Assembly (NCBI GenBank): GCA_017534115.1
Contig: JAFWDD010000009.1
Coordinates: forward strand, 1 to 34,850
Direction of reading: 5' to 3'
Length of the DNA: 34,850 bases
Source of the DNA: Bacillota bacterium
GTDB lineage: Bacteria > Bacillota > Clostridia > Lachnospirales > Anaerotignaceae
This document shows, piece by piece, positions 23,754-32,466 of this stretch. Numbering within the stretch: position 1 is the first letter of the stretch; the number at the start of each line of letters is the position of its first letter. The notes under the pieces were generated by a model, which saw only the letters and a list, made by a program, of their open reading frames with translations, did no database searches and was not told where the DNA came from. A program made the translations under genes and the position numbers.

Positions 23754-26700
23754 ATGGATTCTAAAGAAATTAATGATTCTAAAGAAATAAATAATGATGA
23801 GATTGCCTCTGAGGAAATAAACACAGAAGAGATCCGGACAAGGGAACCTGACAGCGAAGAATTAAAGGAAAACGTTTCTGACTCAACAGGCGTAAAAACT
23901 GTAAAAACTGTCAGCAACATAATGATAATAACTCTTATCGGCAAGATTTTCGGCCTTCTGCGCGACCAGTTTTTTGCGTGGAACTATGCTACGGGCAAGG
24001 AAGCTTCCGCATTCTTTTCCGCAAGCAGAATTCCAAGAGTATTTTTTGACGCGGTCTTTGCTTCGGCCATAACCTCGTGTTTTATACCTGTTTTCAATGA
24101 ATATCTTGAGAAAAAGGGTAAAAAAGAGGCCTTTGAGCTTGCCAGCAATTTCCTTAACATAGTAGGAATAATTACTATAATACTTACCCTTGTAGGAATT
24201 GTATTTGCGGTACCCATTACGAACTTCATTGCCGATGGATTTGATCCTGAGACTGCGGCTTTATGTGCTTCTCTTCTCAGGGTAATGTTCCCCATAATGA
24301 TAATGACTGCTGTTGCGTTCATATTTGTGGGAATACTGCAGTCCATGGAAAAATTTGCCATACCTGCGGCAATAAGTATTTTTTCCAATCTGGTAATAAT
24401 CTTCTACTATATATTCTTTAACGAAAAATATGGAATATACGGCCTTGCTGTAACATTCCTCATTGCCTGGGGAGTTCAGGCGGCTGTTCAGATACCTTCT
24501 CTTGTGAGAGGCGGATTCAGATATAAATTTATACTGAATTTCAAGGATGAAGGCATCAGGAAAATATTTGTGCTCATGCTTCCCGTAATGGTCGGAACAT
24601 GGATACAGCCCATAAACCTTCTTATAAATACGAAATTTGCCTCTCATCTTTACGAGGGCAGAGGAGTTTCGGCAATGGACTATGCCAACACTCTTTACAC
24701 AATTATTGTGGGAGTTATAGTTCTTGCTGTGGCAAACGTAGTTTTTCCCCGTCTTTCCAAGCTTGCTACAAACGGACAGACTAAAGAATTCAAAATGAAT
24801 GTAAGGAAAACACTGGCTACGCTGATGTTTTTCCTCATACCTCTTTCAGTAGGATTAATGTGTCAGTCCACACCTATTGTAAAGCTTCTTTATCAGTGGA
24901 AGGCATTTGACGCGTTCTCGACCCAGATTACATCCAATGTGCTTACATTCTTTGCGCTGGGTATGGTTGGCTATGCTTTTTATACTATTGTATCAAGAGC
25001 GTTTTATGCATATCAGGACGGAAAAACCCCGTTAATAAGCGGAGTTGTGTCTATTGCAATAAATATTGTTTTATGTCTGACCCTTGTGAACAGATTTGAG
25101 TTCACTGGACTTGCTCTCGCGTCTGTAATAAGCCAGAGCGTAGCGGGAATCGTTCTTACCATATCCTTCAGAAGGAAAATGGGAAGGCTGTTCCCGAAAA
25201 ATTATATATTCAATGTTGTGAAAATGATAGTATGCGCCATAATAATGGGATTTATTGTGCTGGCGGCAAGAAATTACCTTACAGCCCGTGCGGGCGACGG
25301 ACTTATATCCAGAGCCGGAATAGTTCTTATCCCGACAATTATCGGAGTTATTATATACTGCATACTTACTTATATAACCAAAGTTCCCGAAGCCCGAAAA
25401 GCCTTTAATATGATCAAATCCAGACTCGGCGGTACGGGTTCAGGAACTGCAGTAACGGAAGAAGATGCTTCTGCGGAAGCTGTTTTATCCGGGAAAGAAC
25501 CTGTTATGAAAAAAGAAAGAATAAATTATTGGGAGCAAAGCATAATCGGAGGCGCCCTGTCAGATGCATGGAGATGGTTCAAAAACCTTTACTTCGAGTC
25601 CAATCTGTACAGAGTATATCTCATTGTTGCCGCGTTTTTATGGCGGATGATAGACGGAAGCTTTATTATAGGGCTTTTCAGATATAACTGGCTGGCTGTT
25701 GCCGCAGACGGCTCTCTTATCAGCACAGCCGGATACGGTCTTTGGAATTATCCCGCGACAAAATTTAAACGTTCGCAGAACAGAGTTGCCGGAGAAATAA
25801 AGGACAGTATTGTACTTAAGTTTTTTGGTGAGAAATTCATTCTGTTTTTCATCGGACTTATGATATTCGGACTTCCCGTATTGCCTACTATGGCTCTGGC
25901 GGGTCTTGCGGCTGTAATATTTGTCCTCTTCATTATTAATTTGCTCATTGGCAGAATAAAACCGAGAAAATTTGATATATTCGACTGGACTGTACTTCTT
26001 TTCGGCATATGTTACGCAATATCCGGAGCTTTTTCATATAATAAAGCCCAGGGAGTTCAGACTTCGGTGCTGTTTTTGGCGTTTCTGAGTATGTTCTTCG
26101 TTTTGAGGAATATGCTGAATACAGAAAAAAGGCTGAACGTGATGTTGAAGGTATTCCTGTTTTCTGCGCTTTTGGTAGGGCTTTACGGACTCTATCAGTA
26201 CATGACGGGAAATGTTGTAATGAATGAAGCGTGGGTTGATGAGGAATCCTTCGAGAACCTTACGGTCAGAGTATATTCCACATTCTCAAACCCCAATGTT
26301 TTCGGCGAATATCTTGTTGTTGCCATTTCAGTCTGCGTAGGAATGCTCTGGAAGGCAAAAGGAGCCTTCAGAAAAATATACTATGTAATTGTAGCGGCAG
26401 TATTGGTTGGGGCTTTGGCGTGTACAAGCTCAAGAGGAGCTATGCTTGGGCTTATGATAGCCCTTTGTATGTTCGTAATATTCTCAGAGAAAAGACTTCT
26501 TATCCTCATACTATTGGGAGCCATCGCAATGCCTTTTGTATTGCCGGCTTCGGTATGGGAAAGGCTTTCAAGCGCACTTGCGTTTACGGATACATCGTCT
26601 CTTTACAGGATATCCATATATAAAGCAAGTATAAACATTATAAAAGAATACTGGGTAACAGGAATCGGCGTAGGAGCATTTCCTTTGATTTATCCGGAAT

Positions 26701-27044
26701 TTTCCTTCAATGCCGCCAACGCCTACCATTCTCATAACCTGTTTTTGAACGTGTTTATAGAAATGGGTATTCTTGGATTTATACTTTTGATTTTAACCGC
26801 TGTTTTGTTTATGCAGAATCTATATTACGGCATAAAGAAAGGCGTAAGGAAGTACGGATTCCTTTTAGGAGGTATTCTGGGAGGATTTATAGGACTTACA
26901 TTACAGGGAATGACTGACTATATATGGCATGATTACAGCATTGTGCTTCTTTTCTGGATAATTCTTGGAATAGGAGCGGCTGCCGTAAGGACAGGAGTTA
27001 GATTGAATGAGAAAAAAGCTGAAAGTAATTCACATAATAACTGA
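23754..27044 (+). CDS. MurJ-type flippase fused to a Wzy/O-antigen ligase-type polymerase
   Basis: A 1096-residue membrane protein made of two exporters' worth of domains. Residues 1-45 are an acidic tail with short repeats. Residues 46-560 are a MurJ/MviN MOP-family flippase with about 14 membrane segments (KIFGLLRDQFFAW, SASRIPRVFFDAVFASA, ILQSMEKFAIPA). By eye, Escherichia coli MurJ R24 and R52 correspond to W and F here; Firmicute MurJ homologues vary at these sites. Residues about 563-600 are a linker. Residues about 620-1090 carry a Wzy_C/O-antigen ligase domain of about 12 segments, with TFSNPNVFGEYL, SSRGAMLG and the VTGIGVGAFP...AYHSHNLFLNVFIEMGILG signature. The frame is continuous with no sign of a repaired junction. 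The inferred job is to flip and polymerise one undecaprenyl-linked repeat. It overlaps the next gene by 38 bases. Confidence 0.9.
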   Translation: MDSKEINDSKEINNDEIASEEINTEEIRTREPDSEELKENVSDSTGVKTVKTVSNIMIITLIGKIFGLLRDQFFAWNYATGKEASAFFSASRIPRVFFDAVFASAITSCFIPVFNEYLEKKGKKEAFELASNFLNIVGIITIILTLVGIVFAVPITNFIADGFDPETAALCASLLRVMFPIMIMTAVAFIFVGILQSMEKFAIPAAISIFSNLVIIFYYIFFNEKYGIYGLAVTFLIAWGVQAAVQIPSLVRGGFRYKFILNFKDEGIRKIFVLMLPVMVGTWIQPINLLINTKFASHLYEGRGVSAMDYANTLYTIIVGVIVLAVANVVFPRLSKLATNGQTKEFKMNVRKTLATLMFFLIPLSVGLMCQSTPIVKLLYQWKAFDAFSTQITSNVLTFFALGMVGYAFYTIVSRAFYAYQDGKTPLISGVVSIAINIVLCLTLVNRFEFTGLALASVISQSVAGIVLTISFRRKMGRLFPKNYIFNVVKMIVCAIIMGFIVLAARNYLTARAGDGLISRAGIVLIPTIIGVIIYCILTYITKVPEARKAFNMIKSRLGGTGSGTAVTEEDASAEAVLSGKEPVMKKERINYWEQSIIGGALSDAWRWFKNLYFESNLYRVYLIVAAFLWRMIDGSFIIGLFRYNWLAVAADGSLISTAGYGLWNYPATKFKRSQNRVAGEIKDSIVLKFFGEKFILFFIGLMIFGLPVLPTMALAGLAAVIFVLFIINLLIGRIKPRKFDIFDWTVLLFGICYAISGAFSYNKAQGVQTSVLFLAFLSMFFVLRNMLNTEKRLNVMLKVFLFSALLVGLYGLYQYMTGNVVMNEAWVDEESFENLTVRVYSTFSNPNVFGEYLVVAISVCVGMLWKAKGAFRKIYYVIVAAVLVGALACTSSRGAMLGLMIALCMFVIFSEKRLLILILLGAIAMPFVLPASVWERLSSALAFTDTSSLYRISIYKASINIIKEYWVTGIGVGAFPLIYPEFSFNAANAYHSHNLFLNVFIEMGILGFILLILTAVLFMQNLYYGIKKGVRKYGFLLGGILGGFIGLTLQGMTDYIWHDYSIVLLFWIILGIGAAAVRTGVRLNEKKAESNSHNN

Positions 27045-28134
27045 TAAAAATATAGGCGGAGCGGGAAGATGGCTTTTGAATTTTCTTTCATATTATGACA
27101 GAGATAAACTTGACGTAAAGGTCATCCTGCCGGAGGACAGTCTTCTGGCTCCCGAGGTTGACCGGCTTGGAACAGAAAGGATTTCCATAAAGGATTTGAA
27201 GGAATCTTCCTATGACAAGGAATCAGTCAAAAAGTTCAAAGAAGTATTTTTGAAGGAGAATCCCGATGTGGTTCATACCCATGCGTCTCTGGCCGCCAGA
27301 ATGGGAGCAAAGGAAGCAAAAGTTCCTGTTATTGTAAATACAAAGCACTGCATGGAGGACCTTTCCATAGGATTTATCAAGAAACAGGCAAGAAAATCCA
27401 TGTATAAAAAATATACGGATATGATAATTGCAGTTTCTGAGGCTGTTAAGGATTCATTGATTGAAGGAGGATGTCCGCCCGGTTTAGTACGAATGATATA
27501 TAACGGAGTAAAGCCTCTTGAAACGCGTTCTGTGGAAGAAGTTAAAGAGTTCAGGGAAAGCCTTGGATTTTCGGAAACCGATTTTATTGCAGGAATGGCC
27601 GCAAGGCTGGAAGAAATAAAAGATTATGACACATTTATAAATGCAGCGAAAGAAGTAAAATCAAGGGGAGCCGATATAAAATTCGTCATTATGGGCACTG
27701 GCTCGGAGGAAGAAAGACTGAAGGCTCTTGCAAATGAGAAAAACCTTTCGGACACACTGAAATTTGCCGGATTTGTCTCAGATATGGAGCTTGCGATGAA
27801 TGCCATGGATGTGAATGTTCTTACATCCAAATCCGAAGCAATATCCCTTTCCATAGTGGAAGGAATGACTTTGGGACTCCCTGCAGTGGGAACAAAGGCC
27901 GGAGGTATACCGGAAGCTATTGAAGACAAGGTTACGGGAGAGCTTTTTGATGTAGGCGACAGTAAAGCTCTTGCGGATAAACTGATATTTTTACGGGAAA
28001 ATCCGGAAATTCGAAAGAAATATTCGGAAAATGCAAAAGAAATATCTCTGGAGAAATTTTCTCCCGGGAAAATGTGTAGAGAAATAGAAGATCTTTATAT
28101 TGAGCTTTATTTGAAAAAGGGAAAGGAATTTTAG
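27007..28134 (+). CDS. GT4-family glycosyltransferase
   Basis: A 375-residue GT-B-fold glycosyltransferase. The N-terminal acceptor domain begins HIITDKNIGGAGRWLLNFL, the usual GG.. loop of family 4, with VHTHASLAARMG after it. The C-terminal donor domain has MAARLEEIKDYDTFINAA and the nucleotide-sugar E-x7-E type motif SKSEAISLSIVEGMTLGLPAVGTKAGGIPE. No membrane segments, so it should work at the cytoplasmic face on a lipid-linked acceptor. CAGGAGTT precedes the ATG, which lies inside the end of the MurJ–Wzy gene; such an overlap suggests translational coupling. Sugar donor and linkage cannot be read. Confidence 0.92.
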   Translation: MRKKLKVIHIITDKNIGGAGRWLLNFLSYYDRDKLDVKVILPEDSLLAPEVDRLGTERISIKDLKESSYDKESVKKFKEVFLKENPDVVHTHASLAARMGAKEAKVPVIVNTKHCMEDLSIGFIKKQARKSMYKKYTDMIIAVSEAVKDSLIEGGCPPGLVRMIYNGVKPLETRSVEEVKEFRESLGFSETDFIAGMAARLEEIKDYDTFINAAKEVKSRGADIKFVIMGTGSEEERLKALANEKNLSDTLKFAGFVSDMELAMNAMDVNVLTSKSEAISLSIVEGMTLGLPAVGTKAGGIPEAIEDKVTGELFDVGDSKALADKLIFLRENPEIRKKYSENAKEISLEKFSPGKMCREIEDLYIELYLKKGKEF

Positions 28135-28135
28135 T

Positions 28136-28609
28136 ATGAGTAAACCTGTTAAAAGAAAATTCAATATAGTCGACATTATAATTATAGTTATAATAATTTG
28201 CGTTATAGTTGCCGGCGGAAAAGTATTCAGGAAGTTTTCATCCGGTTCCAAGGGCGGAAACGAAACAGTTTATTTTGAGTTCATGGGAACCAAAGTAAGG
28301 TATGAAGGAGCGAACAAGGTTAAGCCCGGAGATAAGGTTTACAACAGTACAAATTCCACTTATCTCGGAGTGGTTGACCATGTGGAGGTAACACCTTACT
28401 ATGAACCCGTTTTTGATCCTACGGAAGGCATATATGAAGAGGTTGAACTTCCCAACAAGTGCAATGTTGACATATTTGTTGAAAGCAATGGTTATGTAAC
28501 GGATTCGGGAGTATTCCCCGAAGGTCAGGAATTAAAGGTCGGACAGGAGTTTTTCCTCAAGGGAAAAGGTTATGCCTTTGAAGGATATATAGTTGGCGTT
28601 GACGAGTAA
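28136..28609 (+). CDS. DUF4330-family membrane-anchored protein, copy 1
   Basis: A 157-residue protein with one N-terminal membrane segment (about 10-28, an unbroken run of I and V) and an exported domain that matches what I know of DUF4330: VRYEGANKVKPGDKVYNS, LGVVDHVEV, then a VDIFVESNGYVTDSGVF strand-rich part. DUF4330 proteins are common in Clostridia wall-polymer clusters; their function is unknown. It starts one base after the GT4 stop, and its ribosome binding site (AAAGGAA) is within that gene. The next gene is a related protein. Confidence 0.82.
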   Translation: MSKPVKRKFNIVDIIIIVIIICVIVAGGKVFRKFSSGSKGGNETVYFEFMGTKVRYEGANKVKPGDKVYNSTNSTYLGVVDHVEVTPYYEPVFDPTEGIYEEVELPNKCNVDIFVESNGYVTDSGVFPEGQELKVGQEFFLKGKGYAFEGYIVGVDE

Positions 28610-28623
28610 AAGAGGTGACTGAT

Positions 28624-29106
28624 TTGAAAAAATTCAAGAAATTAAACGGACTTGATATATTTATTATAGTAATAATTGTAATCGCTGTTATTTTCGGAGC
28701 GTATAAAGCGGTTAACATAAACAGAAACAAAGGCACCGGAAGCGAAGCCAGCTATATTGATGTTGAGTATGACGCATGTGTTGAGCGTGTAAGGATGAAA
28801 ACCGTAGACGCTGTAAATGTTGGGGATTTGCTCTACGATGATACAACGGGAGTCTGCATAGGCGAAATAATAAACAAGGAGTGTTATCCTTATATGGAGC
28901 CTGAAATATCCGAAAACGGAGAAGCTGTTCTTGCTCAGGAGCCTAACTATTATGTTTTGAAAATCACTGTAAAATCCCAGGTTATAGATAAGGAAGACGG
29001 ATATTATCTCAATGGCGTAGTTGAATTTAAATCAAATTCAAAAATGGAAACCTATACAAAATACGCGCAGCCCATTTTTACAATGCTGGATATGAGATTT
29101 GTATAA
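28624..29106 (+). CDS. DUF4330-like membrane-anchored protein, copy 2
   Basis: A 160-residue protein with the same build as its neighbour: a membrane helix (about 9-27) then an exported domain with VRMKTVDAVNVGDLLYDD, CIGEIINKECYPYMEP and a C-terminal strand region. The identity to copy 1 is low but the plan is the same, so this looks like an old tandem duplication. The start is TTG at 28624, 5 bases after GAGGTGA; an in-frame GTG at 28615 lies inside that site. It belongs to the operon between the GT4 gene and the GT4–CsaB fusion. Confidence 0.78.
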   Translation: MKKFKKLNGLDIFIIVIIVIAVIFGAYKAVNINRNKGTGSEASYIDVEYDACVERVRMKTVDAVNVGDLLYDDTTGVCIGEIINKECYPYMEPEISENGEAVLAQEPNYYVLKITVKSQVIDKEDGYYLNGVVEFKSNSKMETYTKYAQPIFTMLDMRFV

Positions 29107-29144
29107 TAGATTTTACATGAATAAACGCTAAAAGGATGATATTT

Positions 29145-31376
29145 ATGAAATATAAGATTCTTATGACCCTTATGGGACTGAATATAGGCGGAGCGGAGAC
29201 CCATGTGGTGGAGCTCAGCAAAGAACTTCATAAAAAAGGCTATGAGATAATTGTTGCCTCCAACGGCGGCGTGTATGAGAAAGAGCTTATGGAAGCCGGT
29301 ATAAAGCATTACAATGTGCCTATGAATAAGCGCAACATTTTTAAAATGAAAAAATCATACAAGCTTCTGAAGGATATTATAGAAAAGGAAAATGTTGATA
29401 TTGTTCACAGCCACGCAAGAATTCCCAGCTTTATATGCGGAAAGCTTCACAAAAAAATGGGATTCCCTTTTGTGACATCTGCCCACTGGGTTTTCTATAC
29501 GGGAATGGGTCTTAAGTACCTTACGGACTGGGGACAAAAGGTAATTGCCGTAAGCGACGATATAAAGCAATATCTTATGGACAATTACAAAATACCGGAA
29601 AGAGATATTTTTGTAACCATAAACGGTATCGATACGGATAAGTTTTCTCCGGAAACGGACGGTAGCAAAATTGCAGATGAATTGTCTCTGAAAGATGACG
29701 AATTAAAGCTGGTATATGTCAGCCGTATGGACGAGTCCAGAGCGTTGGTTGCGAGACAGCTTATAGAGATAACTCCGGATTTGGTAAAGGAAATTCCCAA
29801 TATAAAGCTGATAATCGTAGGCGGCGGAGACGTTTTTGATGATCTTTTGAAAAAATCTCAGGAAGTAAACAAAAAGCTCGGCAGAGATGTAATCGTTATG
29901 ACTGGCGGAAGAACGGATATAAACGAACTGGTATCAGTTGCGGATATATTTGTAGGCGTAAGCCGTGCTGCACTAGAGGCCATGGCAGCCGCGAAACCTG
30001 TAATTATTGCAGGAAACGAAGGATATATCGGTATTTTCGGAAAAGACAGTCTGGATGTGGCTATGAAAACCAACTTCTGCTGCAGAGGCTGTGAGGAGTC
30101 CTCGGAAAGGCTTCTGCTTAGAGATGTAGTTTATCTTCTGAAGGGTATTTCAGACGAAGACAGAAAGCATCTTGGGGATTACGGCAGACAGGTCATATTC
30201 GATAATTATTCCGTAAGCAAAATGGCGGATATATGCATAGAAGCTTATGACGCCGTTATAAGATACAATCAGATGCCAAAGGCTAATATTCTCATGTCCG
30301 GATATTACGGATTCAACAACACAGGCGATGAAGCCATAATGCTGGCCATGCACAAGAATATATCCGAACTCAGCGAGAGAATAAACATAATGGTATTGTC
30401 AAGAAATCCTGCTGAAACTCATGCTAAATACGGCATAAACGCAACAAAAAGATTTAATTTCTTCGGTGTTGCTTCGGCAATATCCAAATGTGACATTCTT
30501 TTGAGCGGAGGCGGAAGCCTTCTTCAGGACAGGACAAGCACACGATCACTTCTGTACTATCTTTCGATAATCTGGCTTGCCAAGTTCAGGGGTAAAAAGG
30601 TTATGCTTTACGCCAATGGAATTGGTCCCGTAATCAAAAAGGCAAACCAGAAAAGAGTTAAAAATATGGTAAATAAAGCGGATGTAGTTACATTAAGAGA
30701 AGAAAATTCTCTTCAGGAGCTTCAGGCAATGGGATTCAGAGGCAAGGAAGTACATGTAACTGCCGACCCTGTATTTACACTTGAAGGAATACCGAAGGAA
30801 AAAGCTTTGGAAATCATGAAAGAATCCGGCATTCCGACTGATAAGCCTATAATCGGTGTTTCCGTGAGAAAATGGTATAATGTAGACAATTTCGCGGAAG
30901 GAATAGCTGCTCTCTGTGATGAAATATATGAAAAATTAGACAGAAATATTGTTTTTATCGTAATGCAGAATCCCAACGACAGAATCATAAGCGAAAGCAT
31001 AAGGAAAAAAATGAGGGAGCCTTCCTATATTCTTAAAGGAAACTGCAGTCCCTATGAGCTTATGGGTATAATCGGCACTATGGAGGCAATTCTGAGTATG
31101 AGGCTTCATACCCTTATATTTGCCGCGAAGCAGAGAGTACCGTCTCTCGGATTTGTTTACGACCCGAAAATCGACTATTATCTTGAAAAGCTTTCAATGC
31201 CCAGCGGAGGCCAGATATCCGATTTTGACAAAGAGCTGTGCTTTGAAAAGGTAAAGGATATTGTGGCGGAAAGAGATAAATATGTGGAGGTTCTGGATAA
31301 GGCAACTACCAGCCTTGAGGAAATGGCTCCGATGAATGATGTTTATTTAATGAAATTGCTTAATGAAAGAAAGTGA
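29145..31376 (+). CDS. GT4 glycosyltransferase fused to CsaB-type polysaccharide pyruvyl transferase
   Basis: A 743-residue two-domain protein. Residues 1-375 are a GT4 glycosyltransferase (GLNIGGAETHVVELSKEL, HSHARIPSF, SRMDESRALVARQL, then SRAALEAMAAAKPVI in the donor domain). From about residue 380 (ILMSGYYGFNNTGDEAIM) to about 725 is a polysaccharide pyruvyl transferase of the CsaB type, with the conserved LLSGGGSLLQDRTSTRSLLYY and AILSMRLHTLIFAAKQRVPSLGFVYDPK. CsaB adds a pyruvate ketal to a wall polysaccharide that SLH domains bind in Bacillus. In most genomes the two activities are separate genes. I chose the ATG at 29145, 9 bases after AAAGG; the ATG at 29136 overlaps that site. The fusion would ensure that sugar transfer and pyruvylation act together. 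Confidence 0.9.
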   Translation: MKYKILMTLMGLNIGGAETHVVELSKELHKKGYEIIVASNGGVYEKELMEAGIKHYNVPMNKRNIFKMKKSYKLLKDIIEKENVDIVHSHARIPSFICGKLHKKMGFPFVTSAHWVFYTGMGLKYLTDWGQKVIAVSDDIKQYLMDNYKIPERDIFVTINGIDTDKFSPETDGSKIADELSLKDDELKLVYVSRMDESRALVARQLIEITPDLVKEIPNIKLIIVGGGDVFDDLLKKSQEVNKKLGRDVIVMTGGRTDINELVSVADIFVGVSRAALEAMAAAKPVIIAGNEGYIGIFGKDSLDVAMKTNFCCRGCEESSERLLLRDVVYLLKGISDEDRKHLGDYGRQVIFDNYSVSKMADICIEAYDAVIRYNQMPKANILMSGYYGFNNTGDEAIMLAMHKNISELSERINIMVLSRNPAETHAKYGINATKRFNFFGVASAISKCDILLSGGGSLLQDRTSTRSLLYYLSIIWLAKFRGKKVMLYANGIGPVIKKANQKRVKNMVNKADVVTLREENSLQELQAMGFRGKEVHVTADPVFTLEGIPKEKALEIMKESGIPTDKPIIGVSVRKWYNVDNFAEGIAALCDEIYEKLDRNIVFIVMQNPNDRIISESIRKKMREPSYILKGNCSPYELMGIIGTMEAILSMRLHTLIFAAKQRVPSLGFVYDPKIDYYLEKLSMPSGGQISDFDKELCFEKVKDIVAERDKYVEVLDKATTSLEEMAPMNDVYLMKLLNERK

Positions 31377-31380
31377 TTAG

Positions 31381-32109
31381 ATGGGAAAAAAGTATAGAAT
31401 ATTAGGCGTTCCTTTCGATGTTCTTACCATGACCGAAGCTGTATTGAAGGTCATGGAAATGATGAAAGGAGACAAACAGAGAATAATCTGCACTCCCAAC
31501 CCCGAAATAGTAGTTGAAGCCCAGAGCGACAAAGAGCTTATGGGAATTCTCAATCAGGCGGACATGGTTGTTATGGACGGCACGGGAATTACATGGGCAT
31601 ATAAAAAGCTCACAGGAGAAAAAGCGCCTAGAATTGCGGGATATGACCTTGTGCAGGAGGTTTTCTCAGCAATGAGCAAAACTGACTATACAGCGTATTT
31701 CTTCGGCGGAAAGCCCGGAGTTGCAAAAAAAGCGGCAATAAATATGCGTAAAAAATATCCTGGACTTAAAATAGTAGGATTCCATGACGGATATTTTACA
31801 TCCGCGGAGGAAATGAAGCTTATTTTAGAGCTCAAAAGACTGTCTCCGGATTTTCTTCTGGTAGGATTGGGTGCACCCAAACAGGAAAAGTGGATATACA
31901 ACAACATCAGACTTACAGGCGCTAAAATCGGCATCGGTGTAGGTGGATGCTTTGACGTTATGTCAGGCGAGGTAAAGAGAGCTCCCGAGACTATGCAGAA
32001 GATGAAATTAGAGTGGTTTTACAGACTTATAAAACAGCCCACGAGAGCCGGACGTATGATGAGACTGCCTAAATTTGTTTCCATGGTAAACAAGTCAAAA
32101 CGGAAATAA
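31381..32109 (+). CDS. TagA/WecG/CpsF-type (GT26) glycosyltransferase
   Basis: A 242-residue transferase of the GT26 family, which includes TagA (adds N-acetylmannosamine to undecaprenyl-PP-GlcNAc in teichoic acid linkage) and WecG. T38 (CTPNPEIV) and D66 (MDGTGITWA) match the TagA residues reported as important. AYFFGGKPGVAKKAA, LLVGLGAPKQEKWI and VGGCFDVMSGEVKRAP are family signatures, and the C-terminal basic tail (EWFYRLIKQPTRAGRMMRLPKF) suits membrane association. The ATG at 31381 is 4 bases after the fusion gene. Product and acceptor are inferred by family: it likely makes the first lipid-linked disaccharide for the polymer in this operon. Confidence 0.92.
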   Translation: MGKKYRILGVPFDVLTMTEAVLKVMEMMKGDKQRIICTPNPEIVVEAQSDKELMGILNQADMVVMDGTGITWAYKKLTGEKAPRIAGYDLVQEVFSAMSKTDYTAYFFGGKPGVAKKAAINMRKKYPGLKIVGFHDGYFTSAEEMKLILELKRLSPDFLLVGLGAPKQEKWIYNNIRLTGAKIGIGVGGCFDVMSGEVKRAPETMQKMKLEWFYRLIKQPTRAGRMMRLPKFVSMVNKSKRK

Positions 32110-32466
32110 ATTTTGGTGATTTATAACAGTATAACAAATTACACAAATAAAAATCGTGAATGTAAAAACCTATTAAAAATATAAGCCTGTATGATTGAGT
32201 TTTATTATATTTTAAACCATGAAAGGGCTTAAACGGGTGTAAAATATTACTTGTACTAAAAAAAGAACAAAAAAATTATCAACTTTTTAAATATTTTTCT
32301 TTATTTTTTTGGTATTTTGTTATAAGATATATGAAGAGCATCCTATTTGGGCATTTTGCCCCATATAGATGAATTGCCATAAAATGTATAGAGTTTTCGA
32401 TATATAATTAAAGAAACTATACAATACATATTGAGCAGTGGGAAAATAAAACCAGAGGTGAACCTG
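32110..32466. other. AT-rich intergenic stretch between the polymer operon and the cdaR-like gene
   Basis: 357 bases without a gene. It is strongly AT-rich. Candidate promoter elements near its 3' end include an extended -10 (TGTTATAAG, 32318-32326) and TCGATA–17 bases–TACAAT (32397-32425). There is a short GGGC/GCCC hairpin around 32349-32361 without a T tract. I see no clear terminator after the TagA gene, no known riboswitch, and no other structure. It most likely holds the promoters of the regulator and ftsEX. Confidence 0.6.
32397..32425 (+). promoter_or_regulatory. Candidate promoter of the CdaR/PucR-like gene
   Basis: TCGATA at 32397-32402 (4 of 6) and TACAAT at 32420-32425 (5 of 6) with a 17-base spacer, 42 bases before the start codon. 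The region is so AT-rich that other -10-like boxes occur, so this is one possibility among several. Confidence 0.35.

Noticed and set aside
32345-32363. GGGC/GCCC hairpin in the gap before the CdaR-like gene as a terminator or riboswitch
   Set aside because: Only four or five pairs, no T tract, and no flanking structure that fits a known aptamer.
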